Source: PALSA-607 sp036509315
GTDB taxonomy: Bacteria; Actinomycetota; Actinomycetes; Acidothermales; Acidothermaceae
Length of the DNA stretch: 18,721 nt
Assembly: GCA_036509315.1 (NCBI GenBank)
Contig: DATCFU010000096.1
Coordinates: 1 to 18,721 of the forward strand
Direction of reading: 5' to 3'
Shown here: positions 6,778 to 14,919 of the stretch, piece by piece
How positions within the stretch are numbered: the first letter of the stretch is position 1
Layout of the letters: the number at the start of each line of letters is the position of its first letter
Program-made: the position numbers and the translations under genes
Notes under the pieces: model-generated
The model's input: only the letters and a program-made list of their open reading frames with translations
Databases searched by the model: none
Told to the model about the DNA's origin: nothing

Positions 6778-7455
6778 GTGACGGCGTTGGTTGAGCACGT
6801 GCCGCCCCAGCCGGAGAACTCCGCGGGATTCACCGCCATGGTGGTCGACGACCACCCGCTGGTCCGCGAGTCAATGGTTGCCCGCCTCACGGCTATGGGA
6901 GCCCGCGAAATTGTCGAGGCTGCCAGCTGTGCCGAAGCCAGGGCCCGTGCCCGCGCAAGCGGCCCGCGTGACCTCTGCATTGTCGACGTCGGGCTGCCCG
7001 ACGGTTCAGGTCTTGACCTGCTCGCCGAGCTCCGCAGCGCGGGCTGGCCCCGCCTCGTGGTGCTGTCGGCAGCCGACGACCCCTACTCTGTGCGCGCCGC
7101 ATTCGTCGCTGGTGCGCAGGGCTATCTGCTGAAGTCGGCGTCACCGGTCGTGGTGGCCGATGGCGTTCGCCGCGTCCTGGACGGCGGGGTGTACGCCGAC
7201 CCGTCTGTGGCCTCCCTGCTCGCTGCCGGGCTACGCAACAGCCCCACCAACGAAGGCGTCGGCGAACTGTCGGGCCGCGAAGTCGAAGTGCTGCGCCTGG
7301 TCGCCGACGGCCGGTCGAACAAGGAGATCGGCGACGAACTCGGTCTGTCCGCGCTGACGGTCAAGAGCCATCTCGCTCGCATCGCCCGCAAGCTCGGTAC
7401 TGGTGACCGCGCCGAGATGGTCGCCCTGGCCATGCGCGCCGGTGTTATCCGGTAA
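6778..7455 (+). CDS. LuxR/NarL-family response regulator
   Basis: A 225-residue DNA-binding response regulator. The receiver domain (about 19-140) has the acidic pair Asp24-Asp25 (MVVDDHPLVR), phospho-acceptor Asp70 (CIVDVGLPDGSG), the Ser/Thr switch position in VVLSAAD and Lys119 (YLLKSASP). The C-terminal LuxR helix-turn-helix spans about 164-222 (LSGREVEVLRLVADGRSNKE, then ALTVKSHLARIARKLG). All phosphotransfer residues are present. GTG at 6778 is chosen because AGGAGG lies six bases upstream; the frame is open back to 6697. It diverges from the protease-sensor-kinase operon. From memory, a regulator of this type sits between DUF3000 and RNase D in other actinobacteria even without such an operon, so its pairing with this kinase is likely but not proven. 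Confidence 0.92.
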   Translation: MTALVEHVPPQPENSAGFTAMVVDDHPLVRESMVARLTAMGAREIVEAASCAEARARARASGPRDLCIVDVGLPDGSGLDLLAELRSAGWPRLVVLSAADDPYSVRAAFVAGAQGYLLKSASPVVVADGVRRVLDGGVYADPSVASLLAAGLRNSPTNEGVGELSGREVEVLRLVADGRSNKEIGDELGLSALTVKSHLARIARKLGTGDRAEMVALAMRAGVIR

Positions 7456-7501
7456 GCAACAGCAGTCTCAGCAAGGACAGCAGCAAGCACAGACGCTAGA
7501 A

Positions 7502-7530
7502 CCGCCCGCGCCACCCCCAGGCGCGGGCGG
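7502..7530. terminator. GC-rich 11-bp hairpin after the response regulator
   Basis: CCGCCCGCGCC (7502-7512) and GGCGCGGGCGG (7520-7530) pair perfectly around a 7-base loop, 46 bases after the regulator stop. There is no T-tract, so it may be an actinobacterial I-shaped terminator lacking U residues, or an mRNA 3'-end stabiliser acting with the next hairpin. Confidence 0.55.
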
Positions 7531-7572
7531 AACCCGCAGCGCTACCCCCCCCGGGCGCGGCGGGAACGTAGA

Positions 7573-7605
7573 AAAGGGCGGCTCTTCCCCCGAGAGCCGC
7601 CCTTT
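7573..7605. terminator. Strong intrinsic terminator, 13-bp stem
   Basis: AAAGGGCGGCTCT (7573-7585) and AGAGCCGCCCTTT (7593-7605) are perfect complements around a 7-base loop, followed by CT. The A-run before and T-run after allow action in both directions. It ends the regulator transcript and separates it from the RNase D gene, whose own -10-like element follows at 7686. Confidence 0.85.
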
Positions 7606-7685
7606 CTGCGTGCGCAAAGCTCTCCTGCGCAAGTGGCAGGCAGGCAGGTCGGCCGTGTCAGGCTCCGACGGCCAACGCGTGGTCG

Positions 7686-7691
7686 TACGGT
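7686..7691 (+). promoter_or_regulatory. Candidate -10 element (TACGGT) for RNase D gene
   Basis: TACGGT lies 7 nt before the ATG at 7699, the spacing expected when transcription begins at or next to the start codon. The GGGGA between them could alternatively be a weak ribosome site. No convincing -35 box is seen. Confidence 0.4.
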
Positions 7692-7698
7692 GGGGAAC

Positions 7699-9045
7699 AT
7701 GTCCGACTCGGCCGCGCCCGTATTCCTCGAGCCCGCCACGCTGCCGGATCCGGCAGAGCCGCAACCAGGCCACCAGAGCGAGCCCGCCGAGCTCGCAGAA
7801 CCCTCCGCTGAACCGGCAGAGACCACAGAGTTAGCGCCGCTGCTGGAGCTACGCGACGGCGTCCCAGCAGTGATCGACGACGAAGACGGCCTGCTGGCCG
7901 CGGTCGAACGGCTGCGCGCAGGTACCGGCCCACTCGCTGTCGATGCGGAACGGGCTTCGAGCTACCGCTACGGGCATCGGGCTTATCTCGTCCAGTTGCG
8001 GCGTGAGGGCACCGGCATCCTGCTCATCGATCCCATCAGTTGCCCCGACCTGTCGGCGATCGGAACTGCCGTGAGCGACGTCGAATGGATCGTGCACGCG
8101 GCGAATCAGGACCTGCCGTGCCTGGCTGACCTGGGCATGTACCCGAACTCGCTGTTTGACACCGAACTGGCCGGTCGGCTCGCCGGCTTCCCGCGGGTCG
8201 GCTTGGCCACGATGGTCGAGAACCTGCTGGGCTGGCGGATGGAGAAGGATCACTCGGCCGCCGACTGGTCGAGTCGACCGTTGCCGCAGCCCTGGCTGCG
8301 ATATGCGGCGCTGGACGTCGAATTGCTGATCGAGTTGCGTAACACGCTCGAGGCGGATCTGGACAGGCAAGGCAAACTCGGCTGGGCGCTCGAGGAATTT
8401 GAGCACGTACGCACGACGCCGGCAGCAGCCGTGTCGGTCGAACGCTGGCGGCGAGTGTCGGGGATTCACAAGATTCGGCAGCGCAGGCAACTCGCGATCG
8501 TTCGGTCGATGTGGAATGCCCGTGACCAGATCGCCCGCGAGACCGACATCTCTCCGAGCCGGCTGCTACCCGATTCGTCGATCGTCGGAGTCGCGACCGA
8601 TGCACCCGGCAGTGCCCGCGATCTCGCGGGTTCGCCGGACTTCCACGGTCGGGGTAGCCGCAAATACCTCGCGCAGTGGTGGGCTGCAATCGCCGAAGCC
8701 GAGCAACTACCTGACGACGAGTTGCCCGAGCTGACGAGGCCGAGCGAAGGACCGCCACCGGCGCACCGGTGGGCCGAACGCGACAGGGCGGCCGCCGACC
8801 GGCTTGCGGCCGCGAAGGCCGTGGTTGCGGCGCTCGCCGATGAGCACGGACTGCCCGCCGAGAACCTGCTGCAGCCCGACGCCGTCCGCCGGCTTGCGTG
8901 GCGACCACCGCCTGACTTGCTCGCCGGACCGGTCGGCGCGGACCTTCGCGGGTTTGGCGCCCGCGAATGGCAGATTGCCCTCACGGCGGGCCCGCTCGCC
9001 CGTGCGCTTCTTCGGGCGGCGACTCACGACGCCACCGCCGACTGA
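7699..9045 (+). CDS. rnd: Ribonuclease D-like 3'-5' exonuclease with HRDC domain
   Basis: A 448-residue DEDDy-family 3'-5' exoribonuclease expected to trim structured RNA such as tRNA precursors in the cytoplasm. The exonuclease domain (about 50-225) shows Asp82 and Glu84 (AVDAERASSYRYG), Asp138 (AANQDLPCL), FDTELAGRLAG, and the final motif with Tyr202 and Asp206 (RYAALDVELL); all catalytic positions are present. An HRDC domain follows at about 240-320 (RQLAIVRSMWNARDQIARET, DISPSRLLPDSSI), with a second helical HRDC-like region toward the C-terminus. Residues 11-45 are Pro/Glu/Ala-rich low complexity. The ATG at 7699 is preferred over the open frame back to 7633, which is Arg-rich and unlike the family. 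From memory it has the same neighbours (DUF3000, dxs) in other actinobacteria. Confidence 0.92.
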   Translation: MSDSAAPVFLEPATLPDPAEPQPGHQSEPAELAEPSAEPAETTELAPLLELRDGVPAVIDDEDGLLAAVERLRAGTGPLAVDAERASSYRYGHRAYLVQLRREGTGILLIDPISCPDLSAIGTAVSDVEWIVHAANQDLPCLADLGMYPNSLFDTELAGRLAGFPRVGLATMVENLLGWRMEKDHSAADWSSRPLPQPWLRYAALDVELLIELRNTLEADLDRQGKLGWALEEFEHVRTTPAAAVSVERWRRVSGIHKIRQRRQLAIVRSMWNARDQIARETDISPSRLLPDSSIVGVATDAPGSARDLAGSPDFHGRGSRKYLAQWWAAIAEAEQLPDDELPELTRPSEGPPPAHRWAERDRAAADRLAAAKAVVAALADEHGLPAENLLQPDAVRRLAWRPPPDLLAGPVGADLRGFGAREWQIALTAGPLARALLRAATHDATAD

Positions 9046-9121
9046 GCCCGTTCAACCGCGGGCGGCAGTTGGCCGCAGCGATTTCACCCGTACGCGCTAC
9101 CCACTGCCGCTAACCCGCAGG

Positions 9122-9127
9122 TACCGT
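9122..9127 (+). promoter_or_regulatory. Candidate -10 element (TACCGT), leaderless spacing
   Basis: TACCGT lies 6 nt before the ATG at 9134 and there is no Shine-Dalgarno sequence, suggesting a leaderless transcript for the downstream gene, separate from or additional to read-through from RNase D. Confidence 0.4.
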
Positions 9128-9133
9128 CTCGGC

Positions 9134-10012
9134 ATGTCAACGCCCGTTGGGGGCCACAGCATGGACGGCCTCGAGTACATCACCGCGCTTCGCCGCTGCA
9201 CGCTCGCGGTCAGCGTGATGCACGACGTCGACATGATCCCGACCGACGACGCCATCCTGCTGCAGGGCATTCCTGAGATTGCGGTCAGCTTTGAACAGCT
9301 GGCGGAGGCCATCGCCGGCGCCGACCCCGCCGATCCCGTTGCTCAGCTCCACCTGCACCGGTGGCTGCGAGCCCGACGCGCGATCGCTGACAAGTCACTG
9401 GACGAACTCGCCGAGACCATCAGGCCGGTCGCACTGCCGATCGGCCATGCCCTGCACCCAGGGCCGCACTGGGTTCGACAGCCCGTTCTTGGCGGTTCTC
9501 TCGACCTCGGCATCGGATTCGTGGGCTTGCTCCCGGATCAGCCCGAGCTGGTATTTGTCACACCGCCATCCGTCCTTGCCGCGGCAGGCATCGACCCGAC
9601 CCCGTGGTGGCGAGGGGCGATGGAGTACCTCGAGAACATGGGCGCACTCGCCACCACGCGCTGGCGTCGCGACCCACGCGCGCCGCTACGACCGATGGGC
9701 GACTGTGACGTCCTCACGCTGCTCGCATCGCGTGTTCTGCGCGGAGCGTTGTGCGCCGATGCCAGCGGGCTGCGAGCGATCGCGGCCCCGGTTCGCACCC
9801 GAGGCTGGCTCGACCTTTCGCGGATCGACGCTGCATTTGCCCTTACGGCCGCTGCAATCGCAGACGACGAGAGCCGCGGCTTCCCGCGTCCGGTGCTGCT
9901 GACGATCGACGAGGTGTCGATGGTCGCCGAGGGCGGGCGCCCGGCCGAAATCGTGCTGCGTGACCCGGCGAGTGACGAAAAGGTTTGGCTGCGCGACGTT
10001 CTGTACCACTGA
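9134..10012 (+). CDS. Unrecognised conserved-looking protein, 292 aa
   Basis: I do not recognise the family. The product is soluble-looking: no signal peptide, no membrane helix, balanced composition and helical stretches (FEQLAEAIAGADPADPVAQL, then LHRWLRARRAIADKSLDELA). The middle has a hydrophobic Gly-rich segment (GGSLDLGIGFVGLLPDQPEL), the C-terminus a β-rich pattern ending DEKVWLRDVLYH. There is no obvious catalytic triad, nucleotide loop or metal-binding cysteine set. Strong third-position GC bias and the spacing to its neighbours support a real gene. The ATG at 9134 follows a -10-like hexamer by 6 nt; the open frame back to 8804 overlaps the RNase D gene and is rejected, and an ATG at 9163 is an alternative start. 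It lies downstream of RNase D and ends 23 bp from the convergent dxs stop. Confidence 0.8.
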   Translation: MSTPVGGHSMDGLEYITALRRCTLAVSVMHDVDMIPTDDAILLQGIPEIAVSFEQLAEAIAGADPADPVAQLHLHRWLRARRAIADKSLDELAETIRPVALPIGHALHPGPHWVRQPVLGGSLDLGIGFVGLLPDQPELVFVTPPSVLAAAGIDPTPWWRGAMEYLENMGALATTRWRRDPRAPLRPMGDCDVLTLLASRVLRGALCADASGLRAIAAPVRTRGWLDLSRIDAAFALTAAAIADDESRGFPRPVLLTIDEVSMVAEGGRPAEIVLRDPASDEKVWLRDVLYH

Positions 10013-10035
10013 CGTCCTGAACTGACATCGAGCGG

Positions 10036-11934
10036 TTAGTCGGTCACCGGCTGCGGCTGATCGAGCGCGTCGATGCCGGCAACTGACTCGACGACCTGGC
10101 GGGCAATCTCCTGCGCCGTCAGCCCGATATCACTGAGCACTTCGCCACGCTTGCCGTGCGGAAGGAACCGCTGAGGGATCGACTGCACCTGCACGGGAGT
10201 CGTGACGCCGGCCTCGCGCAGCGCCATCGCCACCGTTGAACCCGCACCACCTTGACGGCCGTGGTCTTCGATCGTCACAACCAATGAATGGGACGCCGCG
10301 AGGCCGGCGATCGCCGGATTGACGGGGAGCACCCACCGCGGGTCAAGCACAGTCGAGGACATGCCCTGATCGCCGAGCCGGCCCGCGACGTCGAGGGCGA
10401 GTTCGACCATTGGTCCGAACGCCACGATGAGCACGTCGGCGTCGGGGTCGCGACGCAAGATGTCGAGGCCACCGATGCGGTCGACCTCCTCGATCTCGTG
10501 CGGCAGCCCGCCCTTGGGGAACCGGATTGCCGTCGGGCCGTCATCAATCGCAACAACCTCAGCCAGCAGTTCGCGAAGGCGAGCACCATCACGGGGCAGC
10601 GCGATGCGCATGCCGGGGACCAACGACAGGATCGACAGATCCCACATGCCGTTGTGGCTCGCCCCGTCGTCGCCTGTAACACCAGCCCGGTCGAGCACGA
10701 ACGTCACCGGCAAGCGATGCAAACCGACGTCCATCAAGACTTGGTCGAATGCGCGGTTCAAGAACGTGGCGTAAACGCAGAACACCGGGTGCAGACCACC
10801 CATGGCCATCCCAGCCGCCGACGTCACTGCGTGTTGCTCTGCGATGCCGACGTCAACGATGCGATTTGGGTAAGCCTTCGCAAACGCGGCGAGGCCGACC
10901 GGATGCAACATCGCAGCGGTGATCGCGACGATGTCGGGCCTGGTCGCCGCAATCTTGACGATCTCGTCGGAGAAGACAGCTGTCCAGCTGGCCGGCTTCG
11001 GCAACTCGACACCGGTCACCGGGTCGAATGCGCCTGGTCCGTGCAAGTGGTCGAGTTCGTCGTCCTCAGCAGGACCGTAGCCGTAGCCCTTGCGGGTCAC
11101 GCAGTGCACGATTACCGGGCCGCCGAACTTGCGAGCACGCGCAAGCGCGGCCTCGACAGCCGCAATGTCATGGCCATCGATAGGTCCGACGTACTTGAGG
11201 CCGAGATCCTCGAAAAGCCCTTGCGGCGTAAGGACATCCTTAAGGCCGCGCTTGATACCGTGCAGGGCGTCAAAGAGCGGGTCGCCGACGAGCGGCGTAC
11301 GGGTGAGAACTTCTCGTACCTTCTCGAGTGCCTTCTCATAACGCGGATTCGTGCGCAACGTTGTGAGATGCTCGGCGAGCCCACCGATCGTCTCGGAGTA
11401 CGAGCGTCCGTTGTCATTGACGAGCACAACGACGGGGTGATCCTTCGCGGCGGCGATGTTGTTGAGCGCCTCCCAACACATGCCGCCGGTAAGTGCGCCG
11501 TCACCGACAACCGCCACGACGGTACGCTTCTCACCGCGCACGGCGAACGCCTTCGCCAGACCGTCGGCATACGACAGGGCGGTCGACGCGTGCGAGTTCT
11601 CGACCCAGTCGTGCTCGGATTCATCGCGGTTCGGATAGCCCGACAGGCCGCCACGCTGGCGCAGCGTTGCGAACCCCTCCCGGCGGCCGGTCAACAGCTT
11701 GTGCACGTAGGCCTGGTGGCCGGTGTCGAAGATGATCGGCTCGGTCGGTGAGTTGAAAACGCGGTGCAGCGCAATGGTGAGCTCGACGGCGCCGAGGTTC
11801 GGCCCGAGATGTCCGCCGGTCTTCGCGACTGCACTGACCAGGAAGTCGCGGATCTCTTCAGCGAGCTGGGGCAACTGGGCGACGTCGAGCCGCTTGAGGT
11901 CGTCAGGGCCCTCGACAGATTCGAGGAGACTCAC
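10036..11934 (-). CDS. dxs: 1-deoxy-D-xylulose-5-phosphate synthase
   Basis: Condenses pyruvate and glyceraldehyde 3-phosphate into DXP, the first step of the MEP isoprenoid pathway, using thiamine diphosphate in the cytoplasm. The 632 residues show GGHLGPNLGAVELTIALH (catalytic-site His near residue 42), FDTGHQAYVHKLLTGR, the ThDP/metal motif GDGALTGG (144 onward) ending at VNDN (about 173), and the transketolase-type pyrimidine domain with Glu366 in DVGIAEQHAV. A transketolase C-terminal domain follows. GTG at 11934 gives MSLLESVEGPDDLKRL, the standard family N-terminus, with AAGG five bases upstream; a GTG at 11946 would add four residues. It lies downstream of acnA on the same strand but has its own promoter. 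All key residues are present and no oddity is seen. Confidence 0.97.
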   Translation of the reverse strand: MSLLESVEGPDDLKRLDVAQLPQLAEEIRDFLVSAVAKTGGHLGPNLGAVELTIALHRVFNSPTEPIIFDTGHQAYVHKLLTGRREGFATLRQRGGLSGYPNRDESEHDWVENSHASTALSYADGLAKAFAVRGEKRTVVAVVGDGALTGGMCWEALNNIAAAKDHPVVVLVNDNGRSYSETIGGLAEHLTTLRTNPRYEKALEKVREVLTRTPLVGDPLFDALHGIKRGLKDVLTPQGLFEDLGLKYVGPIDGHDIAAVEAALARARKFGGPVIVHCVTRKGYGYGPAEDDELDHLHGPGAFDPVTGVELPKPASWTAVFSDEIVKIAATRPDIVAITAAMLHPVGLAAFAKAYPNRIVDVGIAEQHAVTSAAGMAMGGLHPVFCVYATFLNRAFDQVLMDVGLHRLPVTFVLDRAGVTGDDGASHNGMWDLSILSLVPGMRIALPRDGARLRELLAEVVAIDDGPTAIRFPKGGLPHEIEEVDRIGGLDILRRDPDADVLIVAFGPMVELALDVAGRLGDQGMSSTVLDPRWVLPVNPAIAGLAASHSLVVTIEDHGRQGGAGSTVAMALREAGVTTPVQVQSIPQRFLPHGKRGEVLSDIGLTAQEIARQVVESVAGIDALDQPQPVTD

Positions 11935-11993
11935 GTGGACCTTCACCTCACCGTGTCGACGCCCGGGCGGTTCGCGCCAAGCGATCGGGTCAG

Positions 11994-12027
11994 TCTATAA
12001 GGCAGTCACAGCAGTCACACAGTCGCA
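11994..12027 (-). promoter_or_regulatory. dxs promoter with tandem 9-bp direct repeats
   Basis: On the minus strand a TATAGA hexamer (11999-11994) is a good -10 and would give a leader of roughly 50 nt before the dxs GTG. Just upstream are two exact direct repeats, seen on the plus strand as gcagtcaca at 12002-12010 and 12011-12019, with a partial third (cagtcgca, 12020-12027). They cover the -35 area, where no TTGACA-like box is present, so they could be an activator site or an alternative sigma-factor element. Confidence 0.5.
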
Positions 12028-12049
12028 CCGGACACAGAAGGTGGCCGTG

Positions 12050-14818
12050 TCAGGCGGGTTCGAGCAGCGAGCGCAAGACGAACTGCATGATGCCGCCATG
12101 GCGGTAGTAGTCCGCCTCCCCCGGCGTATCGATCCGGACGACAGCCCGAAACTGCACGTATCCGGCCTGAACGGTGACCTCGCGCGGCAGCGGGTCGGCG
12201 CCCGCGAGTCCGACGACCGTGAACGTCTCCTCGCCGGTGAGCCCGAGTGAGTCGCGGGTCTGCCCGTCGGCGTACTGCAGGGGCAAGACACCCATGCCGA
12301 TCAGGTTGCTGCGGTGGATCCGCTCGAACGATTCGGCAATCACCACCCGGACACCGAGCAGCGCGGTGCCCTTCGCCGCCCAGTCGCGAGACGACCCCGA
12401 GCCGTACTCCTTACCCGCCAGGATCACGAGCGGTACACCGTCGGCGATATAGCGGGTAGCCGCTTCGTAAATCGTCATCGCTTCGCCATCGGGCAGATGC
12501 CGGGTGACGCCGCCCTCTATCCCCGGAGCCAACTGGTTGCGCAGGCGGATGTTGGCGAACGTGCCGCGAATCATCACCTCGTGGTTGCCTCGCCGCGAGC
12601 CGTAAGAGTTGAAATCGCGCGGCGCGACACCGTGCTCCTGCAAGTACGCTCCAGCCGGCGAATCCTTCTTGATGTTCCCGGCCGGCGAGATGTGGTCGGT
12701 CGTCACCGAGTCGCCCAGCACCGCAAGAACCCGTGCGTCGGTGATGTCGGTGACGGGTGCGGGTTGCCTTTCCATGCCCTCGAAATACGGCGGCTTGCGC
12801 ACATACGTCGACACGTCGTCCCACTCGAAGATGCTGCCCTCGGGGATTTGCAACTCCTGCCAGCGCTCGTCACCACCAAAGACATCGCCGTAACTGTCGG
12901 AGAACATCTGCGACTGAATCGCCTGGCCAACCACGTCGGCGATCTCTCGCTCGCTCGGCCAGATGTCGCGAAGGTAGACCGGGTTGCCGTCGGCGCCAGT
13001 GCCGAGCGGCTCGGTCGTGATGTCGATGTCGAGCGAACCGGCCAACGCGTATGCAACGACGAGCGGCGGTGAGGCGAGGTAGTTCAGCTTCACGTCCGGA
13101 TGGATGCGTCCCTCGAAGTTGCGGTTACCCGAGAGCACTGCAGCGGCGGCGATGTCGTGATCGGCGATAGCCTTCGAGATGGCGTCGTCGAGCGGGCCCG
13201 AGTTGCCGATACACGTTGTGCACCCGTATCCCACCAGGTTGAAGCCGAGCTTCTCCAAGTACGGCGTCAGACCGGCCGCGTCGTAGTAGTCGGTAACGAC
13301 TTTCGACCCGGGAGCCAGGGTCGTCTTCACCCAGGGCTTGCGGGAGAGTCCTTTGTCCACAGCGTTTTTGGCTACCAACGCCGCGCCGATCATCACCGAT
13401 GGGTTCGACGTGTTCGTGCAGGAAGTGATCGCCGCGATGACAACGGCACCGTGGTCGATCTCGCAAACCGTGCCATCGTCGAGGGTCACCACGGCCCGGG
13501 CACTCAACCGGCCGTTCGAGCTGGTCGCCGCGCTGAGCACTCCCGCCGGCTTGTCCTCGGGATGTTCGTGATCGATTGCCACTGGATCGCTCGCGGGGAA
13601 GGACTCCTGCGAACCCTCGTCGAGTGAGCCGTTGCCGCCAGTCTTCTGCACGTAGCCGCCGAGCACGCCCCGAAACGACGTCTTTGCGTCCGAGAGCGAC
13701 ACGCGATCCTGCGGCCGCTTCGGCCCTGCGAGTGACGGCACTACCGTCGAGAGGTCGAGCTCAAGACGCTCGGAGTAGTCGGGCTCGGCGGCCGGGTCGT
13801 GCCACAGTCCCTGTTCCTTCGCGTAGGCCTCGACAAGCGCGATCCGCTCCGGGGAGCGGCCGGTGAACTTCAGATAGCGCAGCGTCTCGTCATCGATCGG
13901 GAAGATCGCGCAGGTCGAGCCGTACTCGGGGCTCATATTGCCGATGGTTGCGCGGTTGGCGAGTGGCACGTTGGTGACACCCGGGCCATAGAACTCGACG
14001 AACTTCCCGACGACACCGTGACCGCGCAACATCTCGGTGACTGTGAGCACGAGGTCGGTCGCCGTCGCGCCGTCGGGCAGCACACCCGACAACTTGAAGC
14101 CGACGACCCGCGGAATCAACATGCTGATCGGCTGGCCGAGCATCGCCGCCTCGGCTTCGATACCGCCGACACCCCACCCGAGCACCGCAAGCCCATTGAC
14201 CATCGTGGTGTGCGAATCGGTGCCGACGAGTGTGTCGGGATACGCAACGCCATCACGATCGAAGATGACGCGGGAGAGGTACTCGAGATTGACTTGGTGG
14301 CAAATCCCCGTGTCGGGTGGCACCACCTTGAAGTCGGCGAACGCGCGCTGCCCCCAACGCAGGAATTGGTAGCGCTCGGCGTTGCGTTCGAACTCCAACT
14401 CAGCGTTACGCACGAAGGCGTCCTCGCGACCGAAGACATCGGCGATCACGCTGTGGTCGATCACCAACTCGGCGGGGCTGAGCGGGTTGATCCGCTCGGG
14501 GTCACCGCCGAGGGCAAGCATCGCCTCGCGCATGGCGGCGAGGTCGACGACACACGGGACGCCGGTGAAGTCCTGCATGAGCACGCGCGCTGGAGTGAAC
14601 TGAATCTCGGTGTCGGGCTCGCTTTGGGAGTCCCACCCGGCGAGCGCACGTACGTGGTCGGCGGTGATGTTCGCGCCGTCTTCGGTACGCAGCAGGTTCT
14701 CGAGCAGCACCTTCAGTGAGAACGGCAGCCGTGCCGAACCCGGCACTGCGCTCAGGCGGAAGATCTCATACGTCGCCGGCCCGACTTGCAGGCTGCCACG
14801 ACTCCCGAAGCTGTCCAC
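12050..14818 (-). CDS. acnA: Aconitate hydratase (AcnA type)
   Basis: Interconverts citrate and isocitrate in the TCA cycle; as an AcnA-type protein it may also bind RNA when its cluster is lost. The 922 residues contain the [4Fe-4S] ligands Cys467 (ITSCTNTSNPSVM), Cys533 and Cys536 (GCTTCIGNSGPL), spaced exactly as in IRP1/AcnA enzymes. Other landmarks are QDFTGVPCVVDLAAMREAM, VGTDSHTTMVNGLAVLGWGV, the actinobacterial linker with ESFPASDP, and the C-terminal swivel domain with EYGSGSSRDWAAKG. GTG at 14818 has GGAGG six bases upstream and matches the usual N-terminus; the frame is open to 14923 but that part covers the operator and leader. An AcnR-type operator lies 43 bp upstream. No acnR gene follows, since dxs is next downstream. 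Confidence 0.97.
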   Translation of the reverse strand: MDSFGSRGSLQVGPATYEIFRLSAVPGSARLPFSLKVLLENLLRTEDGANITADHVRALAGWDSQSEPDTEIQFTPARVLMQDFTGVPCVVDLAAMREAMLALGGDPERINPLSPAELVIDHSVIADVFGREDAFVRNAELEFERNAERYQFLRWGQRAFADFKVVPPDTGICHQVNLEYLSRVIFDRDGVAYPDTLVGTDSHTTMVNGLAVLGWGVGGIEAEAAMLGQPISMLIPRVVGFKLSGVLPDGATATDLVLTVTEMLRGHGVVGKFVEFYGPGVTNVPLANRATIGNMSPEYGSTCAIFPIDDETLRYLKFTGRSPERIALVEAYAKEQGLWHDPAAEPDYSERLELDLSTVVPSLAGPKRPQDRVSLSDAKTSFRGVLGGYVQKTGGNGSLDEGSQESFPASDPVAIDHEHPEDKPAGVLSAATSSNGRLSARAVVTLDDGTVCEIDHGAVVIAAITSCTNTSNPSVMIGAALVAKNAVDKGLSRKPWVKTTLAPGSKVVTDYYDAAGLTPYLEKLGFNLVGYGCTTCIGNSGPLDDAISKAIADHDIAAAAVLSGNRNFEGRIHPDVKLNYLASPPLVVAYALAGSLDIDITTEPLGTGADGNPVYLRDIWPSEREIADVVGQAIQSQMFSDSYGDVFGGDERWQELQIPEGSIFEWDDVSTYVRKPPYFEGMERQPAPVTDITDARVLAVLGDSVTTDHISPAGNIKKDSPAGAYLQEHGVAPRDFNSYGSRRGNHEVMIRGTFANIRLRNQLAPGIEGGVTRHLPDGEAMTIYEAATRYIADGVPLVILAGKEYGSGSSRDWAAKGTALLGVRVVIAESFERIHRSNLIGMGVLPLQYADGQTRDSLGLTGEETFTVVGLAGADPLPREVTVQAGYVQFRAVVRIDTPGEADYYRHGGIMQFVLRSLLEPA

Positions 14819-14860
14819 CGCTTGCCTCCGCTCTCGTCGCGCGCTCTCTCGCCGTCCAAA

Positions 14861-14876
14861 CAGTACAACCGTACTG
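14861..14876. promoter_or_regulatory. AcnR-type operator upstream of acnA
   Basis: CAGTACAACCGTACTG on the plus strand matches, at every defined position, the corynebacterial AcnR motif as I remember it (CAGNACnnncGTACTG). The dyad extends outward to nearly 10-bp arms (14857-14880) with one mismatch. It lies 43-58 bases upstream of the acnA start, within 101 bp separating acnA from the preceding gene, and overlaps a possible -10 (TGTACT on the minus strand), which fits repression. AcnR is a TetR-family repressor of aconitase responsive to citrate; its gene is not in this window. Confidence 0.75.
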
Positions 14877-14919
14877 CTTGAGGTCCGTGCCGTCACCTGC
14901 TGAAACGTATCTGGCGCGC

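Noticed and set aside
7849..8490. 213-codon minus-strand frame
   Set aside because: Antisense to RNase D, which has intact catalytic motifs in the other frame.
10288..11751. 487-codon open frame on the plus strand
   Set aside because: It is antisense to dxs, has Arg/His/Asp-rich non-protein-like composition and no family resemblance; long antisense frames are usual in high-GC coding DNA.
11935..12049. Intrinsic terminator after acnA
   Set aside because: Only a weak 5-bp GACAC/GTGTC pairing without a T-run is visible, so none is called.
13799..14719. 306-codon open frame on the plus strand
   Set aside because: Shadow of acnA in a complementary frame; no start signal or recognisable domain.
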